A DNA stretch of 64,000 bases from Ascaris suum (GCA_013433145.1 CM024189.1:9664001-9728000), one strand, 5' to 3'. Counted from the stretch's first letter, positions 36,501 through 48,894 are shown. Translations and numbers: made by a program. Notes: generated from the sequence alone by a model not told the origin.

Positions 36501-38480
36501 TTATTTTATTTTAGTTTTATTTTATTTTAGTATTTTTTTATTTTAGTTTTATTTTATTTTAGTTTTGTTTTTTTTAGTTTTATTTTAATTTAGTTTTATT
36601 TTATTTTAGTTTTATTTTATTTTAGTTTTATTTTACATTAGTTTTATTTTATTTTAGTTTTATTTTATTTTAGTTTTATGTTATTTTAGTTTTATTTTAT
36701 TTTAGTTTTATTTTATTTTAGTTTTATTTTTTTTATTTCTGTTTTATTTTATTTTGCTTTTATTTTATTTTAGTTTCATTTTATTTTCGTTTTATTTTAA
36801 TTTAGTTTTATTTTATTTTTGTTTTATTTTATTTCGGTTTTATTTTATTTTAGTTTTATTTTAATTTACTTTTATTTTATTTTAGTTTTATTTTATTTTA
36901 GTTTTATTTTCTTTTAGTTTTCTTTTATTTTAGTTTTATTTTATTTTAGTTTTATTTTGTTTAGTTTTATTTTCTTTTAGTTTTATTTTATTTTACTTTT
37001 TTTATATTGGTTTTATTTTAATTTAGTTTTATTTTATTTTAGTTTTATTTTATTTTAGTTTTATTTTCTTTATTTATATTTTATTTTGGTTTTATTTTAT
37101 TTTAGTTTTATTTTATTTTAGTTTTATTTTATTTTAGTTATATTTTATTTTAGTTTTATTTTTTTTATTTTTGTTTTATTTTATTTTGCTTTATTTTATT
37201 TTAGTTTTATTTTATTTTGGTTTTATTTTAATTTAGTTTTATTTTATTTTAGTTTTATTTTCTTTTAGTTTTATTTTATTTTAGTTTTATTTTCTTTTAG
37301 TTTTATTTTATTTTAGTTTTGTTTTACTTTAGTTTTATTTTTTTTATTTTGTTTTATTTTATTTTGCTTTTATTTTATTTTAGTTTTATTTTATTTTCGT
37401 TTTATTTTAATTTAGTTTTATTTTATTTTTGTTTTATTTTATTTTGGTTTTATTTTATTTTAGTTTTATTTTAATTTACTTTTATTTTATTTTAGTTTTA
37501 TTTTATTTTAGTTTTATTTTGTAATAGTTTTATTTTATTTTGGTTTTATTTTATTTTAGTTTTATTTTATTTTAGTTTTATTTTCTTTTAGTTTTCTTTT
37601 ATTTTAGTTTTATTTTATTTTAGTTTTATTTTGTTTTAGTTTTATTTTCTTTTAGTTTTATTTTATTTTACTTTTTTTTATTGGTTTTATTTTAATTTAG
37701 TTTTATTTTATTTTAGTTTTATTTTATTTTAGTTTTATTTTCTTTATTTATATTTTATTTTGGTTTTATTTTATTTTAGTTTTATTTTATTTTAGTTTTA
37801 TTTTATTTTAGTTATATTTTATTTTGGTTTTATTTTTTTTTTTTGTTTTATTTTATTTTGCTTTTATTTTATTTTAGTTTTATTTTATTTTGGTTTTATT
37901 TTAATTTAGTTTTATTTTATTTTAGTTTTATTTTCTTTTAGTTTTATTTTCTTTTAGTTTTATTTTATTTTAGTTTTATTTTATTTTAGTTTTGTTTTAC
38001 TTTAGTTTTATTTTCTTTCAGTTTTATTTTGTTTTACTTTGTTTTATATTGGTTTTATTTTAATTTAGTTTTATTTTATTTGAGTTTTATTTTATTTTGT
38101 TTTGTTTTATTTTAGTTTTATTTTAATTTAGTTTTATTTTCGTTTAGTTTTATTTTATTTTAGTTTTATTTTATTTTAGTTTTATTTTATTTTAGTTTTA
38201 TTTTGTTTTAGTTTTATTTTATTTTGGTTTTCTTTTATTTTGGTTTTATTTTATTTTAGTTTTGTTCTATTTTGGTTTTTTTTGATTTCAGTTTTATTTT
38301 ATTTTGCTTTTATTTTATTTTGGTTTTATTTTATTTTAGTTTTATTCTTTTTTGGTTTTATTCTATTTTGGTTTTATTTTATTTGAGTGTTATTTGTATT
38401 AGTTTTATTTTACATTAGTTTTATTTTATTTTGGTTTTATTTTATTTTAGTTTTATTTTATTTAAGCTTTATTTGATTCT
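33574..38480. repeat. second TTTTA/TTTTAG satellite array
   Basis: The same word family and strand bias as the first array. Variant words recur: TTTTAGCTCAAACTTATTC near 34,013, 35,400 and 36,432. TTTTGTTTTATTTTATTTTGC blocks recur near 36,120, 36,740, 37,170, 37,350 and 37,850. It is therefore a locally amplified array with several periods and does not have the single 2.2-kb unit seen before 22 kb. The frame at 36,106-36,318 is an artefact. Confidence 0.93.
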
Positions 38481-38762
38481 GTTTAACTTTCATTATTGGT
38501 TTAGTTTTATTTTTGGTTGAGTTGAATTGGCAGGTTTTCTATTACTTTTATTATTAGCTTTTGTAGTAGTTGGTGATTAGTTTCATATTTGGTTTTATTA
38601 TTAGTTTCGCTTTATTATTATTCTACCTTTATTATTAATTTGGTTTTATTACGAGCATAGTTTCATCATTACTTTGATATTATTGTAAGGTAAGTCTTAT
38701 TATTAGTTTAGTTGTGTGATTAGATAGGTTTTTGTAAGTGTGTATATGCGTGGACATATGCG

Positions 38763-38899
<137 letters not shown>

Positions 38900-38970
38900 T
38901 CTTTGCTCGGTCGTTAAGAGAAGACAGCGGCTAAAAAAATGTGTTGTTTACGAGTGATCTTCCTTTGCAG

Positions 38971-39170
38971 GTGGTCTCCTGTGTTCAATTCAGTTTGGAG
39001 GCGGTGGCGACGGTCTTGATCCTCATTGGGGTAACAACTTGTATGCCCACACTTGTTTGATCTTGATTCTTATCTCGTCCGTATTGGTTGTTACCTACCT
39101 TGCCTTCGGCACTGTAGCCGTCGAAGTGAATAGCTTGCGGCCTCGCTTGCTGATCAATATATTTGGGTGA
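38971..39170 (+). CDS. exon with one transmembrane segment, family unknown (copy 2)
   Basis: The copy-2 counterpart of 22,768-22,967, with the same TTTGCAG acceptor, frame length and TGA. Four bases differ, all at third positions of the same frame, giving a single Asp-to-Glu change just after the hydrophobic span. The following 200 bases are identical between copies. As in copy 1 there is no visible upstream exon beyond the TA tract and satellite, so any parent transcript would have to cross them. Confidence 0.45.
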
Positions 39171-39359
39171 TTCAGTACTGATCGTCGTTAGTCCTGCAAC
39201 TCGTGGTAGGCGAGTTTGTTTCGTTGTCGCCAGGCTTCAACAAACGTTGTCGTTTTCATACATTTATTTGTATTATTTTTTCTATTGTTTGTATTGTTCG
39301 TGCTCTTATTCACATCTTTCTGTTATTCGTATTGTTTTCTTATTAGTTTTATTGTTTGC

Positions 39360-40830
39360 TTGTCAGCAGGTTCAGTTTTAGTTTAATGTCAATTTTTTAT
39401 CTTTTTATTATTAGTTTTATTGCCAGTTTATTCCAAATTTTATGTTAGTTTATTAATAGTTTGTTATTAGTTTATTCTTGGTTTTGTTATTAACCTTGAT
39501 TAGTTTTCTTGTGAGCTTGTAATTAGTTTTATTATTTTTGTTATTAATTTTCTTTTTGTTCATTATTGGTCCTATAGTTTTTATTATTAGTTTTATTTGT
39601 AGTTAATTATTAGTTAAGCTTCTTATTACCTTAATTTTTGTTGGTTTATTATTTGCCTATTATTAGTTTTAGTATTTTTGTTATTAGTTTTATTGTTACT
39701 TTAGTGCTGGTCTTATTGTTGGTTCTTTTAGCAATGCTTTCATAATGAGTTAATTATTAGTTTTGCGAATGCTTCATTATATACATTGATTGTTAGTTTA
39801 TTATTAATTTTATTATTGCTTTATTATTAGATTTGTTCTAAGTTTATTATTTGTGTTATCATTTGTTTATTATTAGTTTCGTTCCTTATTCTCTTTTTTA
39901 TTAGTTTACTTTTGTTATCAATTATTTGAATTGTTGCTTTTGTTTTGTTCTAGGGCAACTTTTACAATTGCCTCAAGTTTATTATTAATTTACTTATGAT
40001 GCCAGTTTTGTTTCACCATTTCTTTACTTTTATAATTGGCTCTATTTTATCATTCGTTTAGTTTTATTATTAGTTCACTTTTATTTTTAGGTTTGTTACT
40101 CGTTTCGTTATTAGTTCTATTACTAATTTTGCTTTCTTATTAGTGTAGTTTTATTATTCGTTCGGTTTTATTATCGCATTAGTTTTATTATTATTACTTC
40201 AGTGGAATGTTAGTTTTACTCGTCATTTAAATATTAACTTGATTCAGGTTTGTTATTAGTTTTGTTGTTTGTTTTATTATTATTTATATTATTAGTTTTA
40301 TCGTAGGCTTTTTTTGTTAGATTTTTTTATTAATTTAGTTGTATTGTTTGCTTTTGTTCTTTTTCTCGTTTAGTTTTATTATTTGTTTAGTTTTATGATT
40401 GGTTTAGTTTTATTATCGATTTAATTGAACTGTTAGTTTTGTTATGTTATCGGTTTAGTTTTATCACAATTTTGAGTTTATTATTGCTCTAATTTTGTTA
40501 TTAGTTTTGTTTTATTGTTAGTTTGGTTTTCTTGTTACTTATCTATATTATTAGTTTAGATGAATTATTTGTTTGGATCTACTGTTAGTTTTGTTTGATT
40601 ATGATTTAGTTTTATTATTAGTTTTTTGTTACTATCAGTTTAGCTTTCTGACTAGTTTTGTTTTATTATGAGTTTACTAAGACTATCAGTTTCAGTTTGT
40701 TATTAGTTTTGCCTTTTTATTCGATTATTCTTATTATTCGTTTAGTTGAATCATTAGTTTTGCTATTAGTTTTTTTACTTGACTTAGTATTCGTTTATTA
40801 ACTGTTTTATTGTTAGTTTTATTTGTTTTT
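39360..40830. repeat. degenerate TTATTAGTTT repeat DNA (copy 2)
   Basis: Counterpart of 23,160 to about 24,645, with substitutions and several small indels. It stops abruptly at the inverted insertion. No gene is visible. Confidence 0.85.
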
Positions 40831-40892
40831 CAGTTTCAAAGTTTAAAATCTGCGATGAACGGATAAGCAAACAGACGGGCGGACAAGTACAC
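40831..40892 (-). repeat. 62-bp inverted insertion at the copy-2 deletion junction
   Basis: The segment is the reverse complement of 41,205-41,266 (and of 30,096-30,157) with 59 of 62 matches. The three differences are transitions. Left of it is TTATTAG repeat DNA; right of it, after about five bases, sequence homologous to 29,789 onward begins at ACCTAGGCAATAT. It replaces about 5.1 kb present in copy 1. Confidence 0.9.
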
Positions 40893-42248
40893 AAAATACC
40901 TAGGCAATATACTTCATTTTAATCCAACTCCTACTTATCGCTTCATTTTGTTTTGCAACCAAATACCATTATCACCCATGAGATGAAGTGCGAATTGAGG
41001 ACTGTTAGGTGCATTGACATATCCGCCTTTGACAACTAGTGGCCACAAATTTGAGACTCAGATTTGGGTCTAGATCAGACTTATGTCGTGATTTATTGTC
41101 ATTACTCAGATTTAGGTATGAAGTAAGATTTTAGCACATTTATACATTTCCACAAGTTTGCACTTCCGAACCACATTATGGCGAAGCCACGTAGGTGTAC
41201 ACTCGTGTACTTGTCCGCCCGTCTGTCTGCTTATCCGTTTATCGTAGATTTTAAACTTTGAAACTGCTGATGCTAGAATTGCGTTTAGTGGATGTAATCG
41301 TCGTAGAAGTCTCTTGCGCTCTCCTTCAAGTTCACGCGCGGTCATTCAAAAACTTAAGTGGACCAAAATTTTATCGAAGATTATCCACGGCGGATGTAAT
41401 AAATCGATAAGAATTATTAAAATCATTTTGAATCTTTAGCGAATTGCAATTGCAGATATAGTTTCGGGTTCGGCTCTCGATTCGAATCGGTCATGTCGCG
41501 TGTATTACCTGCGAAGCAAACTCTCAGTGATATGCGATGGCATTCACTACTTATTTACCAGGTTTATTCGATCATTTTAAATTCGCGCTGTAAATTTTTT
41601 TTTTCGTTTTGGGGTAGGAATAATGACATGTTGGTGAGGTAGAACTTAATAATCAAATTATAATTTAGAGTCGCTTCCTCGTCATTAATTAATTCATTAG
41701 TTGCAACAACTAGAAAACGCAAAAGAGTGAGATAATCTGTGATTGATCTCTCTTTACTTTGATAACTTTATAATTAAAAGGAATTTCTCACTTTTTTTGA
41801 ATAACCGCTCAGCCACGAGGCTTCTTCATACGGCAAAGTTACTTGTTGTTGATTGTTTATACTGGCTCAAAACAAGTTTCTTCATTGCATTTTCAAGCAA
41901 AAAACTTCATACACTTAATAAAACTGAAGCAATTATTCTTCACAATAATGGCATGCTACTAGTAAAAGTGACGGAGCTGTTCCTAGAAAATTGGATTAGT
42001 ATTGAACCAGTGATAAGATATCATAAAATCTTTTATATAGCGATCGTGAAATTGATATTTTGATAACATCCTTGCGGAAAATTTTAAAACACCTACGCTT
42101 AATTTATCAGATTTTTTTTTGAGGTCGCAGCCTTTTGTCGTCCATTATTGACCATGTTTGGTCATTTTATCTAGTCCCAGTTGCCTTTAAACGATTGCTA
42201 AATGAATTGATGAGTATGCCTCCTTCTTTAATTAATCGGATTTTGCAG

Positions 42249-42385
42249 AACACAGTAAATTTCGAACATCATATATTGATCGATAATACGAGCTCTATGA
42301 TGGACAATGTTGGGGGACACGTGGCTAGACTAGAACGACAGTTGTTCCTCGGCGGTCTCCCTCTCGGCATGCCGTTATCACCGAG
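42249..42385 (+). CDS. laminin-G-like domain exon, C-terminal half (copy 2)
   Basis: The same exon as 31,141-31,277, with the same acceptor and donor and no amino-acid change. In this copy the upstream discoidin-like exons have been removed by the deletion, so any gene model here would start from exons not seen. Confidence 0.52.
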
Positions 42386-43301
42386 GTAATCAGGCTATCC
42401 ATAAAATTATATCATGCGGTCCAACACTTTTTATATGCGTTATTGGCATGCTTGTGTAATAAGTGGAATGTATGCGTAAAGTCTTTCGTATGGGCTTTCT
42501 CGCTATCTGGAAAAGAGGCTCTACGATGAATGGGAAAAATGTGGCGTATGTGAAATTTTCATAAATTGCTCCCATGTTTAAAATTTGCATCTTGAAGTTT
42601 AAATTGCTCCCATAAATTGCAGTTTGAAGTAAATTGAAGTAAAGTATCTTGAAGTAAATTGCAGTTTGAAGTAAATCACTTGAAGTAAATTGCTCCCATA
42701 AATTGCAGTTTAAAATATTTGCATCTTGAAGCATCACAGAGTGGAATTCTCTGAGGCACTCATTCTCTTTATGCGTTTCACAAATTTTGCCCGAATGTAA
42801 GCAATTTTTTGTCGTTTAGTATTTGCTTGATATAGAAAGCGCGTGTTTCGCTCAGAGAGTGATATAAAATGAAGATTATTTAAAGAAAAATAAAGTTCCA
42901 AAATTTGAGGTGAAGTTTGCAAATTTTCGACAAAAATCGGTCAATAGCAGTGCAGCTATGAGTGTGGCGATCATTATTAGTTTAAAGGCAGTGAAAAGCT
43001 CGGTGGCCTTCTTTTCTATGCGTTAGTTTCATATTTCGATTTCAAGGCCATAATTTCTCTTTGATAATTTCTTATTCGGTGGCTGTTCTTTCAGTTATGC
43101 AGACTGACGGAATATAAGATGAAATCTTTTATTTGCGATACGAATACAAAAACTTTGAGGAAGGGTGGAACGAGGACGAGGAAATTCGCTGGTAAGGTTT
43201 AATCGAAATTTCGAGACACTTGTAAAACGATGTTTTTCGATAGTTTTTACTTGTGATCGATGTGTTCTATGAACATTTTTAGAAATAGCAACATATATAA
43301 T

Positions 43302-43537
43302 CTATGTTTTTGTAATTTCAGTGTAGTTTCGTGGCACGTTTTCTATTCCTAGTGATGTGAAATACTTTGCAAATTCAACGTAGTTTCCAGAGTAAAAGAG
43401 GTAATGGACTGTTCGATTCTCTACGCTGATGACGTCTTCCGCCAAAGCACAGAATATCACTTCGTCATAAGTAGGCAGTTTGCTAATATAGCAGAATAAA
43501 TTTTCCATTTCTTCGAGAAAGTTATCAAAATCATACG
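43302..43537 (-). CDS. possible minus-strand terminal exon, unknown (copy 2)
   Basis: Counterpart of 32,194-32,429 with the same protein sequence. The noted base differences lie in a third codon position (a silent Glu codon) and just outside the stop. Family unknown. Confidence 0.35.
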
Positions 43538-44161
43538 CTTGTAATTATTAAATGTGATTGGAGAATTTTCCATTACTTGTAGTTAAATATCGCCGATAAT
43601 GAATTGATCGTGTATGGATGTCAAGCGAAATAACACGACAAGATCGTGTGGAATATCGATGTGCTATTGTCAGTGAGAATGGCAACCGTAGTGTGAGCAC
43701 GTTTTTGGAAACTAGAGGTGGGTGACTACCTGTTACATTTACTTTTTAATGATAAAATATTTCTGTGATATTTTAGTAATACCGACGTTCATAGTAGAAA
43801 TTCTAAAATCTTTCATTGTCAACAATGGAAATTTGTCAATGAATGGAAACAGTGATTGCATCTAGTTCCGTTTTTTTTTAGGTTCGAACTTGAAAGCACG
43901 TCGTGTTGAAAGAACTTTGTATTTTGTCTGTAGGGAATCGCAGTGCAGTTCCATTTAATGTTATTTTCGTCTTCGATATGTTTGTAAATTTCTTGACGTT
44001 TGTATCTGACATCACTGGCTCATAATTTTCGGTTTTTGTTAAATTTTAGCTCTATAACATCTATTTCTTTATTATACTATTTTTCATGTTTCTGCTCGTT
44101 TTTCTTATGTGATAGATTTGTTTAATATAAGCCATATTTCTGCTTCATTGGTATGCAATAG

Positions 44162-44369
44162 ATCAGAAAACGCTTCAACAGAAAAATATTTGCGATTGCG
44201 AACTTCAAATGACAATCTTTTGATGCACAGTAGAGAGATGCTGAGTGTGGCTCCTATTCTATACGAAATTCTTTCCTGCTCAAAGTGGCAGCATTTAAAA
44301 GAGGAGTTATTGCAACTATATCGTTATGCCAAGAAGCATTTTCTTAGGGCGCTGTTTCCGTTCGTTTGA
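44162..44369 (+). CDS. possible 3'-terminal exon, helical, unknown (copy 2)
   Basis: Counterpart of 33,030-33,237, ending at a TGA 20 bases before the Ig exon acceptor. Two or three residues differ from copy 1. No family is recognised; it may be a chance frame in an intron. Confidence 0.25.
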
Positions 44370-44389
44370 AAATTGGAATGATCTTGCAG

Positions 44390-44508
44390 AGCCGACGCCG
44401 CAAATAACATCAATCAGGAATGAATCGGTGGCAGTGGGGATGGCAACATTTCTTCATTGCACAACACAACTGAAGATTCCTACCATTCAACGGACACGTG
44501 ATGGCAAC
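44390..44508 (+). CDS. Ig I-set-like half-domain exon joined to the downstream gene (copy 2)
   Basis: Acceptor ATCTTGCAG. The translation carries PTPQITSIRNESVAVG, FLHCTT and RTRDGN. The end is placed at a GTTATC donor (44,509), which leaves phase 0. The next exon candidate, 45,131-45,196, starts in phase 0 with the complementary Ig strands, which supports the donor although GTTATC is not a consensus site. The core Trp is replaced by Arg here too. It is inferred to be part of a cell-surface or matrix Ig/FN3 protein with the FN3 exons at 47.8-49.0 kb. Confidence 0.6.
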
Positions 44509-45130
44509 GTTATCATCAACTCCCATTGAGCGGTTCGTGCATAAATTTGCAATGCTTTAGTATTCGTTTGTGATGAAAAAACGCTACAGAAGGGAAGGTA
44601 TAAATTTTAGCAAGTGCAAATAGTGGTATAGAGAAGTCTTATTGCAAGTGAAGTTTCGAATCATTGCAGAAAAATTACTTAGCTCTTATCAACACATAAT
44701 CAGTTGTCGTTTTGAGCGCAAAAGTAAATGCTAGTGTGGGGATTTGCTCGTGAGGCGGCAACTGATTGCGAATTGCTTTAGAAAATTCACCTCCATGTTT
44801 AACAAGAGTTGATTCGTTGGCCGCTCACTTCGTCGCAACAACCAAGTGCACATATTTCTGATCGTGTGCCCTTTCAAAGCGTCCTTCCTGCAACCTTTCC
44901 ACTCAGTAGCTAGTGGAAAGTTTGCTGGAAATGATAGAATTTATTGCAGGAAATGGATTTGCATTGTTGAAATTTAATGCATTGCCATAACGCCCTCAGT
45001 TCCATTCCTATATATAGCTTTTCTGATGTCACTTGCTATTTAATAAATCTGTTCACGAAAAATGCATTTCAAACATTTTCGAAAATTAAAAGTGAGACTT
45101 GATTAGATCGTTTATATCGAAATGCGATAG
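44509..45130. other. intron of the Ig/FN3 gene (inferred)
   Basis: Up to 44,711 it matches copy 1, then it is single-copy. No other exon was seen. Confidence 0.5.
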
Positions 45131-45196
45131 ACACTTATGATTATATCGACAAGTCGACAAGATGCGGGTGAATACCGATGTCGACCACCTGGAGAA
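45131..45196 (+). CDS. Ig domain exon, strands E-F
   Basis: A GCGATAG acceptor and a GGAGAA|GTACCC donor enclose 22 codons, phase 0/0. The translation is TLMIISTSRQDAGEYRC followed by RPPGE. L-x-I-x, then Q-D-A-G-E-Y-R-C is the canonical D-x-G-x-Y-x-C of Ig domains. It joins in phase to 44,390-44,508 to make a short but plausible Ig domain. A longer frame in another register (from 45,162) overlaps it and is discounted because it lacks any domain. Confidence 0.65.
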
Positions 45197-47793
45197 GTAC
45201 CCGGAAACCACTAGAGAAACTCGATCATTTTTAGTTTTTACTGAAAAGGTATTCGTTGAAATGATGAGAGGTTGGACTGGTTTGTCATGGTGGATCAAAG
45301 GCCGGAAAGAGCGATTGTACTATGTGTATTGGCGAAAGTCGGGACAAGAAATTCCAAGGACTCTTAACTGGTTACCTCCGAGGTTCCGCAACCCTTGCAT
45401 ACATTTATGTCACTTTCAGTATTCTCATTTAGTTCACGCATAAACTAGACGTAATACAAGAGAACGTGGAAAATCATTGCTATTTTTGAATCACTTAGTG
45501 CGTTAGCTGTTGAGAAGTTTATGAGAAAGTTTGCTTAAAATAGCTGCACTCGTTTCCTATATGTCTCAGTCGCCGTTTTCCAGGAAGTTTATCGAAAAGC
45601 AGCGAATGAGGTAGGGATGCGATGGATTGCTCACTCACCCTTTATTATGGTGCACAGCTTTTTGAAGTTTCCTTATAAAGCAATGCACTGAAAATTTCAA
45701 CTTGCATTCATAAAGCACCTTAATGTGCGCACTGAGGTGGAAAAACGTTAATTGAAATTGCCTGGTAGGCGACCGTTTTGCACAGCTTCTTCGGTATGAC
45801 CGCCGACGAACAGCACGATCCCTTGGAGAAGAGCAGTGAATTTTTAGTTTTTTTTTTTTTTTTTTTTAATGAAAGTTTTCGAGTGGTATGCTTCTAATGA
45901 TGACTATGATTATGCTGCCTTACTTTGAACAGTGATATTCGAAGAAAATTTTTCTGTATTCTCGGTACATTTACATGTACAAAAGTGACGTCACCCGGGA
46001 ACAAGAACAAAATCAGTGAAAACACATACCAACTTATTTTCAGGGTCGAAGAGGCGCAAAACGGTTATGTTATTTTCATCGATAAACGAATATGCAAGCG
46101 GTCTGCCGTGCAAACGTCGTCCTTCCATCTGGCGGTATTTTATCACATTTCTGCCATTATAACGTAGTGTCCTTTCAGATCACTTATTTACGGACGTAGC
46201 ACATGGAAGTAGTTATGAGTGAAGCAAAAGCAAGCTAAGGTGAACTATTGAGTCGAAGTTGTGTTAAAAACTGATGCCGAAGTGTTTCATGTAAATTGTT
46301 CTCAGTTGGAGAATACTAGAAATTAACAGTGGCATTGATATGTGTTTTTGCGCAGTATAGAAAATATGCGAAAATTGTTTTTTTTCAATGAATATGGCTG
46401 TAATTTTCAATGGAGGCTGTAATTTGAATAAAGCATCATGCAAAAGAAGTTAATAGTTTTTTCAATGAATAAGAAAAAAGAACAATCAAACTGTTTCGAA
46501 TTTTACAAGCCAGTGTCCCCATTCGAGAACATTTTTTAAAGCTTTTCTTAAAAGAAAACCTTCATGCTAATATAAAAAAGACCATAAATGCTGATATAAG
46601 TAATTTTTTCGCGAAGAAGTTTTCATATTTTTCGATCACTTGAATCATTTGACGATATAGAAAAGCGATTGCTTTATCATCGAATGATTGCAACTTGAAT
46701 TATTTGAATCAAAAAAGCGCCCTGTTTGCAATCGGATCGTAGTCCCACCTAAAAGAAATGGAACAGAAAAGTTTCAGAGGAATATCAATCTCTATTTGAA
46801 AAACTTCTGATCAGTGTTCACTGTTTCACAAATTTTATTGCACGCTTCGTTATTAACCTCAATCCAATTGAGCATGAAGGAGTTATTTTTGAAACTTAAC
46901 GTGCCCTGATATGCATTTTTTTTTTTTTTTTGAATTCATTTTTCGATTTTTTTAAAGCATTGAAATTGTTTCTTTTAATGGGCTTCTTAATTGCGAAACC
47001 TAAACTGCTTCACAAGTTAGGCTTTCATTTGATGTTTACGAATAAGCCGGAAGGATGTCCAGTCTTGATTTATTCTGCAGAAGAAAACATAGCCAGGTGC
47101 TGCCTGTGCTATTTACAAGACTTTGCAATCGTTGACTGCTGTAGTAGTGCATTTAATCCATTTTCTCTTCCTTTTTTCGTCACCACTCCATTCGCTAGAT
47201 ATTGTAGCGAACAATGAATATAGAGCCGGCATGGTGACATCGCATTCACAGAATGGCTTTTGAGTGGGTGCAAAACAGTACAGAGTTTCATCCTATCTCG
47301 GTCCATTCTGTGCACGTCAAATGCGCATAGCATTAAGATTGTGGACGCATAGAATGCCTCAACAAGTGAAAAAGTGGTTTTTTGAACGCGATTTAACATC
47401 TCTTCGTCCCATGTTTTTGTGCGTAATCTTCATGGCTTTGCATGTTCAAATATGCTGTAATTATTTAATGCGATATGATTGTAATGCTTCGGTTTTTTAA
47501 AGTACTGGTAGGTTTTTCAATTTCATATCTTTTTCAGAAGACTGGGGAATTTCTCAGAACCTTTTCGTTGTTTGAATTCCGCAACCTCACAAGTGAAATG
47601 TTTTGATGTAGGCAATTTCGATGACAGAAAACACTTCGTGAGTTCTGATAAATTTCTTCGTTTTGTCCATTTGGTATTTCATTTTCCATGTGTTAAACGC
47701 TTGCAGTTGTCGTTTGAATTCTCCTCTCAGTACTTAGCAGGTGTGTGCGCGCTTATTTTTCTATGTTCACAGCTTTGATAATCTAATACGCAG
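45197..47793. other. intron-like DNA with weak FN3-like scraps
   Basis: Short FN3-reminiscent pieces occur: YYVYWRKSG near 45,317 and LNWLPP near 45,367. They are in an unexpected order and without clear splice sites, so they are not annotated as exons. Poly-T runs lie near 45,849-45,867 and 46,917-46,931. Frames at 46,930-47,217, 47,264-47,500 and 47,572-47,778 show no recognised domain. Confidence 0.45.
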
Positions 47794-47935
47794 GCCAAGA
47801 AAGCTACCGCCCCTAAATTTCTCTTTAAAAATGCAGCCAAGTGTAATTTCCTCTTACTTCCGAATATCTTATAGTGATGGCCAGATCGAGCTCCTTAGTT
47901 GTGGACAGCACCCAGTGTACATATACTCAAATCTA
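47794..47935 (+). CDS. FN3 domain exon, N-terminal half
   Basis: A TAATACGCAG acceptor and an AATCTA|GTGAGC donor enclose one base plus 47 codons, leaving phase 0. The translation has PRKLPPLNF and then ISSYFRISYSDG, the C-strand pattern I-x-x-Y-x-(V/I)-x-Y-x-D-G of fibronectin type III domains. The B-strand Trp is not seen. It joins exactly in phase to 48,042-48,183, which supplies strands E to G, so the pair forms one FN3 domain. FN3 domains are extracellular adhesion modules, often following Ig domains. Confidence 0.55.
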
Positions 47936-48041
47936 GTGAGCTACGTCCAGGCTCATTTTTGGCGTTTTCTTAATTACTCAGTTTGAAGTTTTTATTGTTC
48001 TCAAAAACAACTTTCGCTTCTTTATTTTATAACGTATTCAG

Positions 48042-48183
48042 CAAGAGGTGAAAGCGGATGAACTAATCGCCACGCTCGACAATTTGCAGACCGAGCGGAC
48101 GTACTACATGCATGTGCAAGCCAGAAATTCGTGGGGGCTCAGTCCGATGTCTCAACTCGTCACCATAATCACGAAACATGGAA
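48042..48183 (+). CDS. FN3 domain exon, C-terminal half
   Basis: Acceptor GTATTCAG and donor GGAA|GTGTGT; 47 codons plus one base. The translation has ELIATLDNLQTERTYYMHVQ, then ARNSWGLSPMSQ and VTIITKHG. This is the hallmark end of an FN3 domain: L-x-x-L-x-x-x-T-x-Y, V-x-A-x-N-x-x-G, S-x-x-S, then a T-rich G strand. The phase-1 end is typical of FN3 domain boundaries and joins 48,895 through a split Ile codon. This is among the most secure exons in the window. Confidence 0.8.
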
Positions 48184-48894
48184 GTGTGTTTGTATTTCTC
48201 TGTTAAATCATTTTCACATATGTTATTGACTAAATCAGCTTACATCCACACTGCCATATACTGGCGCTTTCTTCACCAGTGCCTATCATTCTGAAACGAA
48301 CTGTTCAGAGAGCGCTATCTGTGATGAAAATCAAGCGGCATTTTCTTAGACATTTGGGACAGTCTAAAGTAGCGCAAAATGCTCGTATTTGAACACTACC
48401 GTTCCTTCTATTACACACTCGTATTGCGTTACGATCTGTAGTTTTTTTGAGCCATCTATTGGAATAGTTTGTATTCTTTTCACTTTGCGAAATTAACTTC
48501 CTTGTGGCATCCTCTCATTTCCCCGCAGTTCAGACTCCATAGCCTTCTTCAAATGGATGAAGGTCCCAAAAGCTCCGTTTAAAATCTCATTGTAGTTTTC
48601 AAAAATGAGCCAGTGGAGCCAGGCACAGTCACTATTTATCTTGAAAACTACGAAGGGAATGCAGCCCAACAGTTCAAGATTAAAAGTGCCACGAGAAGAG
48701 AATAAAGGAGGCCGATTGATGGCAGAGTGTGCCCGTTTTCATGCGTTTATGCATCAGTCTTCACAAAATTATTGAGGGTAAGATATTTTGCATATGATAC
48801 GAGTGAAATTTTTGGTTGCTCGACTGTAGAATAATGCAGAATTGAATAAGTAAAGAAACTCTAGGGAAAGCCTCATTTATTGTAATAATTTCAG
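48184..48894. other. intron between FN3 exons, with a possible alternative terminal exon
   Basis: Within it, 48,596-48,705 follows a CATTGTAG acceptor and is open in the phase left by the 48,183 donor (again giving Ile). It reads NEPVEPGTVTIYLENYEGN and then stops at a TAA. This could be an alternative 3' exon that ends the protein early, or chance. Nothing else was recognised. Confidence 0.4.

Noticed and set aside
45317..45400. FN3-like scraps YYVYWRKSG and LNWLPP
   Set aside because: They occur in the wrong order for one domain and without convincing splice sites.
45162..45443. 93-codon frame overlapping the Ig exon
   Set aside because: The Ig motif QDAGEYRC lies in a different register with proper splice sites; this frame has no domain.
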